Source of the DNA: Paulownia fortunei
Lineage: Eukaryota > Streptophyta > Magnoliopsida > Lamiales > Paulowniaceae
NCBI GenBank assembly: GCA_019321725.1
Contig: CM033109.1
Span: forward strand, 15,593,993-15,657,992
DNA: 64,000 nt
Direction: 5' to 3'
The position numbers were made by a program, and so were the translations under genes. The notes under the pieces are model-generated. The model was not told the DNA's origin and searched no databases. It saw only the letters and a list, made by a program, of their open reading frames with translations. Shown in pieces: positions 44,797 through 56,689 of this stretch (the stretch's first letter is position 1; the number at the start of each line of letters is the position of its first letter).

Positions 44797-47700
44797 TGTA
44801 ACACCCCCACCACTAAATATAGATATTAATATAACAATAATTTTGACAAGGTAGCACATGTGTGTACATGTGTATATATATAATTTTTGTCAACTGTAGC
44901 ACTTTGAAAAACAGTAAAAGTGATTTATCACATATAACCCTTTTTATACAAAAATCATCATTTATATAAAAACACAACACCCATCACAGTCACGCTATTC
45001 TCAAATTTATTTACTATAAAATTTCAAGAGTTATATAGGACACGACATCCTAAAGTTATAATACGATAAACTCAAAAATTAAAATAATAGCCTATACTTT
45101 CGGAAGAAGTAAGGACATTTTGCATTTTGTAACCCTTTACATATAGACAATAATAATGATTGTAAAAATTAGAATATACCTACAACACAATTCAACACGT
45201 CTTCATCTATGTACAGTGATCCTCAGAAGCTTCTAGGAGCTCCAACAACGAGCCCAGTAAGCTTTAGAGTCTCAATTATCACCATGCTTACTTACAATGC
45301 ATGAACTACATAAGCTAATGCTTAGTAAGTGAAAACCATGCATGCTAAAGAGATAATCTAACATATATATGATGCATCTCTATGAAATCATGCCAAGAAT
45401 GCAATCTCCTGGAACAAAACAGTTTATTCAAAATTATTTTCCACCATTAGGCCTTTGGCCCACCTACTATATACCGGATGTTGTCAACAATATCAATAAT
45501 CACATGGTCATAGACAGATTGACACAGTCCAGGGGTCATCTCCTGGGATCACCAGAGGTCTACCACCTGTCTTTTCCTATGATCCTCCAGATGTCTTCCC
45601 ACCAGCGGCGTAAATAAGGGCACAATCAAGTGGTCCACTCTCTCATGACCACCAGAGGCACACCCTTTGTCAAGCCATATGATCCTCCGAGAAGTAACAC
45701 TCGTGGTACCTTAAAATATCACATAAGCACGCCTCGCATGCCTCGGTACACTAGTAGTGGCCAATCAAATCATATCATGTATGCAAGAAGCTCAACTATA
45801 CTCATATATCGTGCATGCACATGTAAATGCTCATGAATGATATGTTCAATATGAAATATAAGTCATCTTGATCTCAACATATTTCAAGAATCATAAAACT
45901 CTTAAGGAACATACTATACTTGTCATCCAATCAATTTAAGTATCATCAACACATTAGGTATAAATGCTTCAAAACATGCTATGTTCATGCATTATAGTTG
46001 CTAATGGATTTTCACTTACCTTTGATCGGTTGTGTGTTACTTCTAGGTTTTTGAAGTATTTCTCCCCAACCCTAGATGTGAAACAATCTGTAAAAATACA
46101 AGATATCAATCACCATCCTCAATTAACAAGTTCATTATACCTAATATAGTTTAAAGATCTTGTCAATTTAACTAAACAATCTTACCACTTAGAAACTATA
46201 ACCGAATACAACCTTCTACGAACCTTTGTTCCATATTTTAAATTTATACTAACCTCAATTAATTGATGTATTATAACTCTTATAATATCTCCCTAAATTT
46301 TACGGATCAAATGCACCACATCTATGGTGGAACATGTTAATGAACCAAATGGGACAGATTCACAATTTCACATTTTCTTACTACCACATTAATTTGCATG
46401 ATGATTTTGACACCCTTATACATATTCATTCACTCCTAAATTTTTATCACACTTAGACAACATAAAAAAAAATGTAACCATGTTATAGAATGGTTAAAAC
46501 TCACGGATATATCATCCCAAGTTTAGCTCCCTTCATAGCATACTGAAACAAATTTTTCCTACCGTAACAGTTTTGCGCACTTCATGACATTAATAGTTTT
46601 GGCACCCTTAATTATCTTCAATCACTCCCAAATTTTTACCACAATTAGATAACATATATAAAGGGACAACCAGGTCATATCATTTCCAAAACACATGGAT
46701 TTAGATCTCCTAATTTAGTGTCATTCACAACACACCAAAACAGATTTTGCTACTTTGGCAGTTTGATTGTTTCTCCAATGTCATGCTCTATTTTAATTTC
46801 TAACCGATCCAAATTCATTCCAATACTCTTAACTCATATATGGAAATGTAAATGGTAATAATTATAGGTTTTACTCAGCATACCATATACATTTGAAACC
46901 TAAAACACAAGAAAACAGTAAGGTGGCATTTTCTGCCACAAGTATTTCCTATTAAGTGTTTGTCATCAAAAACCCTTTCTTTATACACACAAGTCTAACT
47001 AAAAACTTCCTAACACTTTTATAATAGATATTGAAATCTTAATAAACAATAAACCCACTCATAATAATCTGAAAACTAAAGGCAAATCCATAGATAAGTG
47101 GTACCTATGCAGATTTTGAGGTTAAACTTGATGGTAATCACTTCTCCTTTGGTTTTCTCACTTTTATTTAAGCTTGGAATCAATTTGAAGCACTTGGAAA
47201 CCTTAAGGTGTGTGTTTGGAAGCTGAAAATAGCTGAAATGAGGGTCTGGTAGTGGCTTAAGGGTGAAGGGTTTGAGGTGTTAGTTTGAGATGTTAGCTTA
47301 AGCTTAATAAGAAAGCATGATGTGGCAAAGCTTGAGGTGGTATGTAGTGGTAAAATCTGATTTTCTCCCTTATCTTGCAGCTCTAATCTCGTGTGTCTCA
47401 TATATTTTTATTTGGTTGCAACTTATGTTAGCCACCATTCATTCCCATAGGTAATTCCTATGTCTGTTCATTTGATCTCCAAACCGATTGACATCCGATT
47501 CTTAAATGATTGTCCAGTTTGCATTTCTAAATTCATATGCACATATGAACCTTGTATTGTGACACTTAAATCACATTCTATCATATCCAATATCCCATGT
47601 ATGTTAATCCATGGATGTATACTTTTAAAACACCTCGATCTAATTAAATCAAATTATATAAACTTACTAATAGCATATTTAACACTTTCAAAATTATAAC

Positions 47701-47935
47701 ATATAACCTATGAATATCCAATATGTCGACCAATCTATTTTTTTCTTATTTAAATATAGAATTACTTAATTATGTTATAGGATCTCAACCACTAACATCA
47801 TGTGATAGCATTAGAAGTATAACGATTAAGAATGCTATATATGCCATGCAGATATTAATGCAAATTAATATATAAGTAGCATGTAATGCATGAATCATAT
47901 TGGTCAAGTGAGCAGTGTGAGGCTTGGCTATTACA
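44797..47935 (-). mobile_element. Solo LTR-A with perfect target-site duplication CTTAC
   Basis: 3139 bp, from TGTAACACCCCCACC to GGCTATTACA, flanked by CTTAC at 44792-44796 and 47936-47940. About 0.3 kb longer than 40637-43429 because it carries the block with two ~100-bp tandem units (45540-45700) typical of the 15471 and 31784 copies, while its outer end matches the 40637 copy. No internal genes. Confidence 0.93.
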
Positions 47936-47940
47936 CTTAC

Positions 47941-48225
47941 TGCTAACATCTTCCACACTTCTAAAATTATAACATGTAACCTATCCATATTCAACATACA
48001 ATCAACCTAATTTTCCTCCTTATCTCAATGTAAAATTAATCACTTAGGTTAGTTGATATTGACCACTAACATCATACAAAGAGTTTTAAAAGTTTAATGA
48101 TTAAAACTTGATTACAAAATGAAATAAACAATTTCATATCAGTATCAATGTAATCAGCACATAAATAGCTTGTAACACATGAATAATATTGGCTAAGTAG
48201 CGTGAGGTACAAAAGCTAACTAGGT
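47941..48225 (-). repeat. Older LTR-A copy, right part
   Basis: Resumes the 44796 sequence (TGCTAACATCTTCCACACTT) to near its end (GGCTAAGTAGCGTGAGG). The expected terminal GGGTATTACA is replaced by altered sequence around 48210-48230. Confidence 0.65.
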
Positions 48226-48524
48226 ATTAATTAAACTTGCAAGTTACAAACTAATACCTAAAATAGTGCCATAATTATTTTACTTTCTCATCTTAAATGG
48301 ATGCTGACATCATATAATGTTGTCTATGTTTTGAAGTGGTTGTTTTTATTTGACTATGATATAATGTTTCATGTATTCATGATTTATGAAGCATGATTCT
48401 TTTAAGATAATAAGGTTTTGGCAAAAAAAAAGTATGGTACTTGATTGATGGGTTGAAATACTAAGATGTGGAAAGTCACAATGAATGAGACAGAATTCAG
48501 CTAACATCTAAGGTCGAATTACTA

Positions 48525-48845
48525 GTGTGAAAATCCCATATTATTTCTCTTGAGATAGAATATGGCTAATACCTGAGGTCAAAAGACCAGTATGGAAACC
48601 CTGTATTATTTTTCTTGAGATAAAATATGGCTAGTACCTCAGGTCTAAAGAGCAGTATAGAAACCCCATATTATTTCTCTTATTAGCCAATTAGTATGAA
48701 AAGGTTCCAGAAACCATGATGTATTGCTATCAGTTAAGTACCATACTTATAGAAACCTCATATTATTTCTCTTATCAGCCAATTAGTATGAAAAGGTTCC
48801 AAAAACTATGACGTATTGCTATCAGTTAAGTACCATACTTCAAGG
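48525..48845. repeat. Composite tandem array: ~65-bp x3 then 92-bp x2
   Basis: The motif TATTATTT recurs at 48539, 48604, 48669 and 48761. The first intervals (65 bp each) carry CTTGAGATAGAATATGGCTA, then ACCTGAGGTC-type sequence; the last (92 bp) carries AGCCAATTAGTATGAAAAGG, then TATCAGTTAAGTACCATACTT, repeated almost perfectly. AGTATGGTACTT (48431) just before the array is the near-complement of AAGTACCATACTT, which ends each 92-bp unit. No coding potential. Confidence 0.85.
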
Positions 48846-49349
48846 ATACCCGAAAGACTGATTTATAAAAGAAAAATTGTTGAATTAAATGATGTATTTA
48901 ATCCATGATGAAATTAAAATGTACTATGTTTGTTCTCGCATCAATTTCACCTCACTATGCCTTTATCCCATTACATTCTTGTGATGTAGGTGAAAATGTA
49001 CAGGTTTAGAGGTTAACTGAGTTTCCAGAGTAGCGAGACAGAGGTTTGTTCATATGCCATACTTCGAAAAGTTTTTATAGTCTATTTTGAAAACTCATTT
49101 TTGTTTTTAAACAAGTCGCTTTGTTATGATTTTTTAAACAGATGTATGTTAAACTATAGATGTGATAATAGTAACATGTACTCAATTTTTTGATTTATGT
49201 AAATGGTGTGTATGACAAAATGAAAGAACAAATGAATTTTAAGTTCTTTCTCAATCTAACTAAAAAGGGAACATTTATTAAAACCATAATTCTTATATTG
49301 ATAAAATGTTAACATTTTCAGATTATTTAGGGCTTTGCAGTTAGGTTAA
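48846..49349. other. Unassigned spacer
   Basis: No gene, LTR or repeat match recognised. It lies between the tandem array and a LINE piece and may be decayed LINE sequence. Confidence 0.4.
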
Positions 49350-49539
49350 AGGCAATTTTTGGTATCAATAGATATAACAAAGACATATGACATAGTTCAG
49401 TGGACATTTCTTTATAAAGAGTTATGTTATTTTAGCTTTCTTGGTAAATGGATTCAACTTGTAAGTCATTGTATTGAGAATACATGGTTCTTAGTTCTCA
49501 TTAATGGTAAGTCATTGGGCTTTTTCCAAGTCAACTAAG
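49350..49539 (+). pseudogene. LINE (L1-type) reverse transcriptase fragment
   Basis: In one frame: LVSIDITKTYDIVQWTFLYK, then FSFLGKWIQLVSHCIENT and LVLINGKSLGFFQ. This is the A-box region of plant LINE RT (usually SxDxxKAYDxVxWxFL ... ILINGxxxGxF), with the catalytic Asp retained. It ends where an inverted copia LTR begins (TGTTGGGTTT). Confidence 0.8.
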
Positions 49540-50610
49540 TGTTGGGTTTGCGTGATCTTGGGGTATGCACAATAAAAAATTAAAAATCTAAAAACAACAT
49601 GCCATAACAATCACAGCAGTACCCTGGATCAAATGCAATTTTTAACGATCTCACAATTTTCAACGGTGTAATAATTTAAGAAAAATTAAAACAGTTTCTA
49701 TTTATACCTTTCGATGCACTCGTATTGACGTAGGGATTGAAGCATTCGATTGCTAGCCTTTTATGAATTTTGGTTCCAAGGGATCTATGCATCTCCCCTC
49801 TAAAGTATCCATACTTTGAGTAAGAACATAAATTCGGAATTCCACTAGTAAGTTTGATTTCTTTACTAACCTAGTTTATAGAGTGAATATAGTGAATATT
49901 AATTCTAACTATCAACTATTGATAAAAGAGTTAATATTTTGATAAGGGATGGAATTTAGGTGAAAAACGATGGAGTAAGAAAATAATTTTTTTCTCTCTT
50001 TCTCTTTCTCTTTGGCCGAAAATTGAAGGCTACTAATTCGCCTCAAATTTTTGGCCATCTTGTTTAAATAGGGGACTCAAAAAATTCCAAAAGCTTCACT
50101 CTTGGTATTTTTGATCTCCTTATAATTGGTTGGAAGATATTTGGTTATCCCAAAATTCTCCAACTCTATCCCTTCATATCTTCCAAATATATTTATGGTC
50201 TAGCAAGAATTTCAAACTCTTGAGTTTACATCCTTTTTCAACAACCTTCATGGCCTCTCCTAACGGGCCTCTTTGAATTGGACTTGGACTTTAAAATAAA
50301 TCCCACAATTAATTCAATTAATTGTTTTAGCCCAATTTCTTTTAAGTAATTCCATCTAACCCACCTAATCAAATTAGGCCTAATAAATAATTTAATTATT
50401 TAATTGAGTAAATTAATTTAACAATTAAATTAATTTATGGACTACATAATTAATTTGATCCAATCTATTTATCGTTTCACTCCAATTGGGCTCCCTAATC
50501 TTATTAGGTTTAAATAAATTATTTAATTATTTAATAGATAATTAGGTGGTCTCACGCTAATTAGAGAAAAATTATTTAATTATTTAATGACAAAAATTAG
50601 AGAAAAATGG
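49540..50610 (-). repeat. Copia LTR fragment, inverted
   Basis: Starts TGTTGGGTTT, the complement of the AACCCAACA end of 9608-11685, and follows that LTR backwards to about its 10960 position (GGTCTGACAC matching GAGTCAGACC). The U3-proximal ~1.3 kb is missing; LTR-B sequence follows. Confidence 0.75.
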
Positions 50611-50611
50611 T

Positions 50612-52250
50612 CTGACACTACGACACCCCCTAGATCGCGTCGCAACGTGAGAGGCTGAAAATAGGCAATAACTGGGGGATTTGAGGTGCCGCGACACCCT
50701 CATGGGTCGCATTACGGTACGAGGGTAAAAAATTAGACAGTGAGCAGCCATTTGCAAAGTGCCAAGACACCCCCATTTGGTGTCCTAGCACCTGAAAAAT
50801 AGGGTATTTGGCGCCGCAGTGCCTGATCTCTATGCCGCTGCTCGAGTGGTTCAAAATAGAAAAAAAATCTACAGATTTGGAGAGATAAGTTTCAATTTAA
50901 TCCATAGCATAAAATCTTTCTTGTTGTACACCACTACACCCTCACACACTATGTGACTCTCTATTAGATATAGTATATACACACAATTACATCATACTAA
51001 TGAGAGATACACACATGCTTACATATTATTTCTTGAGCAACACACAATATATATATCATTCAACACACAATTCATCACCCATGCACACTCTACACTTAAA
51101 TTCTCACACAAGCTTTCCTCTCCACCCAAAACACCCATTCTTCTATATTTTTCCACATACTACACCAAAAACATACACACACATCATTAAGAGATTAGGG
51201 ATTACAGATAAAGGGAAGGAGCTACATTAGGCAAGGAAAATCTAAAGCTAGAAGTGAAGACTCTCCAAAGGGGTTGTAACTTTTACTTTTATTTATTTTA
51301 TTTTTTTTTTAGTCTAAGAATATTTTAAAGGCATGATGTTGAGAAATAAGTTTTGTTTGCTCTATTTTATTATGAACTAAACTTTACTTTGCTAATGTTT
51401 GGAAAGCCGTTTCTATGAAGTTATGAATTGTTAACTTGTATGTGATGTGGATAATTATTGATTTGTGATGAGCATGCACTAATGCTTCTTGAAATTTGGC
51501 CAGTTTTTAGATAAATCTCGTTATTGTGATTGAGACTGGGAGGTAGTCTCACAACAACTGCTTGTGTAGTGTATACCATTTGTTAGATCACTATTAGAAT
51601 ATAAAAGTTAGCACACGCAGTAGTCATAGACTTGATCATCAAAAGCTAGAGGAAATCACAAAGCTTAATTTATTATTGGATAGCTTCATTTGTATATGAA
51701 TATTCCAGTTGCTTTTTAATAATAGGTGTGGTACATTTTAGAAAAGAGTATCATAAAAAATTGAAGTTCCCGCTATCACACAATTCAATATCAATCTTAT
51801 TCACTAACTTGTAAGAATTCACAAAGCAATAAAATGACAACCCAACATCTTGGCACTTCTCTACCTAAGTCTAAATCCCCTATTTTGCTTGATTGTTTTT
51901 GTTGCTTATTAATTTCTAGTCTTAAGTTCTCAAATCAATCAACCAAACTTTTGATAAGTTAAATATAGTTGGATTATCTATATTTCAATAGTTGCTTACA
52001 TACTCTCTAGGGACATGATATCCTTATGCTCATGCACTTTATTATTTGTTGGCCGTACACTTGCCGAATTAGATTGTATTTAATTGCAAGCCACACTAGC
52101 CCACATAATAGATATATTTTGTTACATCACCTACCATGTAAAACTCCATTACATATGATATATACACACACTTACATCACACTTTACATCATTCTTAAAA
52201 ATTTACACATATTACACACCACAATCTACACACACTTTTCTCTCTATTAA
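50612..52250 (+). repeat. LTR-B fragments, forward
   Basis: Matches 37683-39362 from its GC-richer middle block onward (TTGTACACCACTACACC at 50935; GTTAGCACACGCAGTAGTCA at 51607; GCACTTTATTA at 52035). From about 52060 a second, more diverged piece of the CA-rich block appears (TACACACACTTACATCACAC). Open frames here are Thr/His/Ser-rich products of the CA-rich repeat and not genes. Confidence 0.7.
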
Positions 52251-52639
52251 AATACTCATTCGTATGGATAAGATACTTTATTTGGTATTTACACACGCAC
52301 TCCTTAGGGATAAGATACTTTATTCACTCTTTATTCCATGTTGATACTATGCACTTGTGGTTTGTTACCACCTATTTTAGGGTCACCACCTTGGCCCTCA
52401 CTTTGCTAAAACCCTTAACCTGCTAAGTTTTCTGCTCTGGTCTTAGACTTTGCTATCTCGATATTGAACTCTTGATCACTTCTCAAATCATCAACTTTTC
52501 TTCATATGTTATGTTTTTAGGCTTAGTCTTCCAAGAGAATTGCCTAATATAGGAACCCTTTACAAAAGTCTTATTAAAATAGAACAAAATTTCAAGAGTT
52601 TTGAGGGGTTTAAAACTTAAAACTAATCAAGTTATACTT
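52251..52639. other. Mostly unassigned; short direct repeat
   Basis: GGATAAGATACTTTATT occurs at about 52265 and 52308. The rest shows no recognised feature, though the part near 52560-52639 may belong to the copia gag piece that follows. Confidence 0.4.
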
Positions 52640-52800
52640 AAAACTTCTCCTTCTTCACGATGGACTTAGTCATCTTTAATATGTTGACCAACTCAGCAAG
52701 GCTTGTCTCTATCTTATATATGTTAAAGTTTACCCGAATCACTTGAATGAAGTAGGAAGTGATTGCAAGACCAGACCACACAAAGCTCATTGTCCATAAC
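52640..52800 (-). pseudogene. Ty1/copia gag fragment
   Basis: Minus-strand frame: SYFIQVIRVNFNIYKIETSL, then AELVNILKMTKSIVKKEK, which matches copia gag (typically QFxxNYNMNKLxxTLPELLNML ... IKKEK). About 50 residues, without neighbours of the same element in the right place. Confidence 0.7.
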
Positions 52801-52810
52801 ACCACCTACG

Positions 52811-52959
52811 TGTTAGAATAGGATGTCCAATACTCCAATTGGATTGGGTGTATTATACTTTTTTTCTTTTGTAAAGATAATTTTATTGGGAATCATATTA
52901 ATAAAAAGGCATTCTCTTTATCTTATGTCTTGCACTTTTATTTCTGCACATTAGATAAA
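52811..52959 (+). repeat. Copia LTR start, cut by the gap
   Basis: TGTTAGAATAGGATG, then AATAAAAAGGCATTCTC and TTAGATAAA, as in the first 150 bp of 9608-11685 and 34928-35965. Confidence 0.75.
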
Positions 52960-53059
52960 NNNNNNNNNNNNNNNNNNNNNNNNNNNNNNNNNNNNNNNNN
53001 NNNNNNNNNNNNNNNNNNNNNNNNNNNNNNNNNNNNNNNNNNNNNNNNNNNNNNNNNNN
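52960..53059. other. Assembly gap (100 N)
   Basis: Exactly 100 N. Left is a forward copia LTR; right is a minus-strand Athila-like protease, so different elements meet at the gap. Confidence 0.98.
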
Positions 53060-54800
53060 CAAGCAAAACACACTCTATTCTAGTGTTTTCTATTGTACAT
53101 GAAATGGTTGGACAACCTGGATCTTTGTACTTGGGTGAAGTGAATTGTTGAATGATTGAACTAGTACTTTCAGTTAAAAATACCTTCTTTTGTACATGAT
53201 GTTTTCTTTTGATTGTACACAAATCTTTCAAAAAATTGGCATAAGTTGGAACTTGCTTGATTGCATCAAAAAATGGAATATTAATTTTAACTTATTTAAA
53301 AACTTGAAAGATTTCAGCATTTGAGTTTAAATTTTGATTCTGTTGCAATCTTTGAGGAAAAGGAGCTAGAGGTGAGTATTTTTCTTTTTCATCATTTTCA
53401 AACTCACCTTCATCCTTAAGACTATTTCCATTCTTTATTTCTGAAAATGGATCAGAAACTTTCTCCTTTGAATGAATAGTCTTTTCAACAACTTTTCCAT
53501 TCCGAAGAGTTGTGACCGAATTACCCTCCTTGATTAAATTTTGACTCGAAGAAGAAACATGGCACTAAGCGGAAGGATTAGGTTGAGGTTGAGCAAAAAA
53601 TTTACATTTTTCATGAGTACGCAAAGAAACTATTAGTGTTAAAAGTGTGCTTTTGATATCATTGATAGCTTGTAAAGTTTGGTTATTGATGTTTGTTTTT
53701 TCATGCATGAATGCTTGCAAAGTTTCCTGAAGAGATTTTTTATATGAAGTTGGATAAGAAGAAAGTTGGCGGCTTTTGTGAATATAGCGGTTAGGAATGG
53801 TTATCATCTCACGAACTAAAATTAGGATGAATTCTCTATTGTGGATTGTAAGTTTCAAAATATAGAGAATGGAAAGATTTTTTGAATATATTCATGACAT
53901 TTGCTTGTGTTGGAATATTTGGACATTCATTGGTGGAATGTCCCACAGTTCAAAAATGCTACAAACTTCTTCATCTTGCACAAATTTGATTTTTTTTTAA
54001 TTTTTTAAGTTCCAAGGCCTCAACTTTTCTTATTAAAATAGCAATCCCAACATTTAGATCATCTTCTTGACTACGGTTATATTTTATTTTATTGCTATTA
54101 GGAAGATTAGATTTAATAGAACCTTCGAAAAAATTAACACTATGCCATGATTGAGAGTTTTCTGCCAAATGGTTTAAATATTCTAATGCTTTATCAGGTT
54201 CTTTATCAAGAAACTCACCATTACACATTGTTTCAATAAATATTTTGTTTCACTAGTTAAATCTTCATAAAAAAAACTAATTATGCACCATTTGTCAAAA
54301 TCGTGATGTGGGCATGAATTCAATAAATCTTTAAATCTTTCCCAATATTGAAAGAAAACTTCATTAGAATTTTGAGAGAAGTTTTGGATTTGTCTTTTCA
54401 AAGCATTAGTTTTATGAGTTGGAAAGAACTTTTTCAAAAATTCAGCTTGCATTTCTTGACAAGTGCCAATTGACCTAGGTTTTAAAGAATTAAGAGAAGT
54501 TTTTGCTTTATCTTTTAAATAAAAAGGAAATAATTTGAGCTTAACAATCTCATTTGTACAAGTTTGATCTTTAAAAGTGCACATACTTCATCAAATTCTT
54601 TTGGATGCAAGTAAGGGCTTTCATAGTCTGAACCATGAAATTAGGAAGTAAAGAGATCATACTTGGCTTGAATTAAAAGTTATTTGCATTGAGAGAAAAA
54701 TGAAACAAGAAGGAGAAAAAATTGAGGGTTGTAAGTAATAACACATGGTACACACTTGTTAATTCTCATTTTCATCCTGAACACTTTCATTTTCAGCCAT
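53060..54800 (-). pseudogene. Athila-type gypsy gag and protease start
   Basis: Minus strand, starting MAENESVQDENENEN-like at 54800 followed by a stop. Gag block: LFPFYLKDKAKTSLNSL, then AEFLKKFFPTHKTNALKRQI and YWERFKDLLNSCPHHDFD, typical of Athila/Tat gag; later TLRNGKVVEKTI, LAPFPQRL, INIPFFDAIKQVPTYANFLK and KYKDPGCPTISCTI, the run-up to the protease, which ends in the gap just before the active-site Asp. Frame breaks near 54590, 54200, 53960 and 53550. Confidence 0.85.
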
Positions 54801-54911
54801 GGTGGAAGTATGTGGAAGTGACTCAAACAAATTTTCAAACAAAATTTCAGAACTATTTCTAACTAAATAGCAAGAATTAAATATTTACAAACCTAAATAC
54901 TTACCTTACCT

Positions 54912-54930
54912 TCCTCTGCAACAATGCTAA
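54912..54930 (-). other. Degenerate primer-binding site of the Athila-type element
   Basis: Minus strand TAGCATTGTTGCAGAGGAA resembles the Athila/Ogre primer site TGGCGCCGTTGCCGGGGA with several substitutions. It lies upstream of gag as required. Confidence 0.6.
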
Positions 54931-55304
54931 AAAGTTACTACAACTTTATTGTTGCAAACCTAAGTATAGGTTGTGTTATGTAATAAATTTATCGGAGTTC
55001 GAGATCGATTCATATGGATGTTGTTTGAAATTTTTAAGTTTATATTTCTTAAATATAGGCTGACTGTGGTTTAGATTACAAAGAAAAATTTACACTACAA
55101 CTAAGAAATCAAAGTAATAAAAGTATTGAGGATTAGAGATTCGCTCTTGAGTTTTAGATAGATGAATGATTACTCATTCTTTTTATCTCTTTTAAATGTC
55201 ATTATTGGAATCTATACACAATGAAGATTTCAATGGGAAGATTTTATCAAATAGCTCATGCATTAAGGTAATCAAGATATTGTCTTACTATTTATAAATT
55301 ATCT

Positions 55305-55670
55305 CTTAACACCAATACTTGTTTAAGGAATCAAGTATTTTTGCACACCTTTATCTACAACAAATCATGGTTTCACATTAGTAGTCAGTGGAGTAGAACC
55401 GTACAATAAGCTAAATGAACCCAAGTATTTGTTGTGCCATAGGTGAAATAAAAATCAAGACTTGCCACTAAACAAGAAGGGTTTTAACGCCAACACTTAT
55501 TTATAGGATCAAGTATTTATACACATTTTTGTCTACAACAAATCAAGGTTTCATGTTAGCAGTCTGTGGAGTAGAACCCTATAATAAGCTAAATTAATCC
55601 AAGTATTTGTTGTGCCATTGGTGATATATAAATCAAGAATCACCACAAAACAAGAAGGGTTTCAATCAAA
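55305..55670 (-). repeat. 178-bp tandem duplication in the Athila LTR
   Basis: CAAGTATT occurs at 55332 and 55510 and the units match along their length: CTACAACAAATCA, GTGGAGTAGAACC, AATAAGCTAAAT, CCAAGTATTTGTTGTGCCAT, AACAAGAAGGGTTT. Roughly 85-90% identical by eye. Two copies only. Confidence 0.88.
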
Positions 55671-55931
55671 AATTAAAATAATAATACAACACACCTGAAC
55701 ATTATGCACTTTTATAACTATTCCTCTTTCTTCATCATGAGGTTCACCCTTTTCCATCAACTAAATGAAATTTAGAACGACATAATGAAAGTAGAAAAGA
55801 TTAAAAATAGAAGAGAACTAGAGAATACATTTTTATTACTACTAGAAAACTTATCCTAAAAAAAGACAACAATAAAACTTTCTTTCCTCTTCTAAGAGTT
55901 TTTGTGTGTCTTGAATACCATCAAAGAGCCC

Positions 55932-55941
55932 CTATTTATAG
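55932..55941 (-). promoter_or_regulatory. Probable TATA box of the Athila-type LTR
   Basis: CTATAAATAG on the minus strand. Its position relative to the primer site would put the transcription start near 55905, inside the LTR as expected. Confidence 0.55.
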
Positions 55942-56689
55942 TAGAAGAGTGTCTAAATTGACATATCTAAATTTACTCCAAATTAAATTCAAATGTCCTC
56001 TAAATTCACATATCCTTTTGAGATCCAAATTTGGTCACATACCTTTCTCCATGTAATCAGTTGATTTTGGAAAAGTAATCAACATAACAACTATGTATTA
56101 TTGTTAGCTTCATGTTCCAACTTGAATCTCCTAATTCCAACTACTAGAGAGAAAGTTATGCTTGATTTAAGGAGATATGTCAGTATAGATAGATTCCTTC
56201 CAATACACCTACTTGGATGAATTATTTGCTGTAATCAAATTATTTTGGGCTGAGCTTCCAACAACAGAGTTATAGTTCTATCTCTTAGATTTCAAATGAA
56301 GTAATATTTAGGCTCATAGAGCTTTTGAACATGGAGTTATGCCCAAAATACTTAAACTGCACAAGTTTGGAAACATGCTTATTTTGGATTTATTGCAAGC
56401 CTAACAATCATTTGTGAAGTCCAAGTAATTTCTTGCATATATTTTGATCTACACATGATGGACTTAGGCAAAAATGACTCTTTTCTTTTAATTCGATGCT
56501 TGTTTGATTCAATGAAATATTATCTCCCAAATTGCTCATGAAATGTGTTGTCTTATTTGATTTCATTTTGGCTCATTTTGATATTTTTTTGTTCATTGAT
56601 TGCTTAACACAAAACATTAATAACATTATATTATTAATAAGAATAAAGCAAAAAAAGTGTAAAGAATTTGATAAAAAAATATATCAAAA

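Larger units (their letters stand above)
54931..56500 (-). repeat. 5' LTR of the Athila-type element (limits approximate)
   Basis: Non-coding sequence upstream of the primer site. It has a TATA box on the minus strand (CTATAAATAG, 55941-55932) and a 178-bp tandem duplication in its transcribed part. The right limit is uncertain: a LINE fragment begins by about 56690 and no second LTR is present for comparison. Confidence 0.5.

Noticed and set aside
45369..45836. Two adjacent plus-strand open frames of 82 and 68 codons
   Set aside because: They lie inside a solo LTR-A; equivalent positions in other LTR-A copies are not open.
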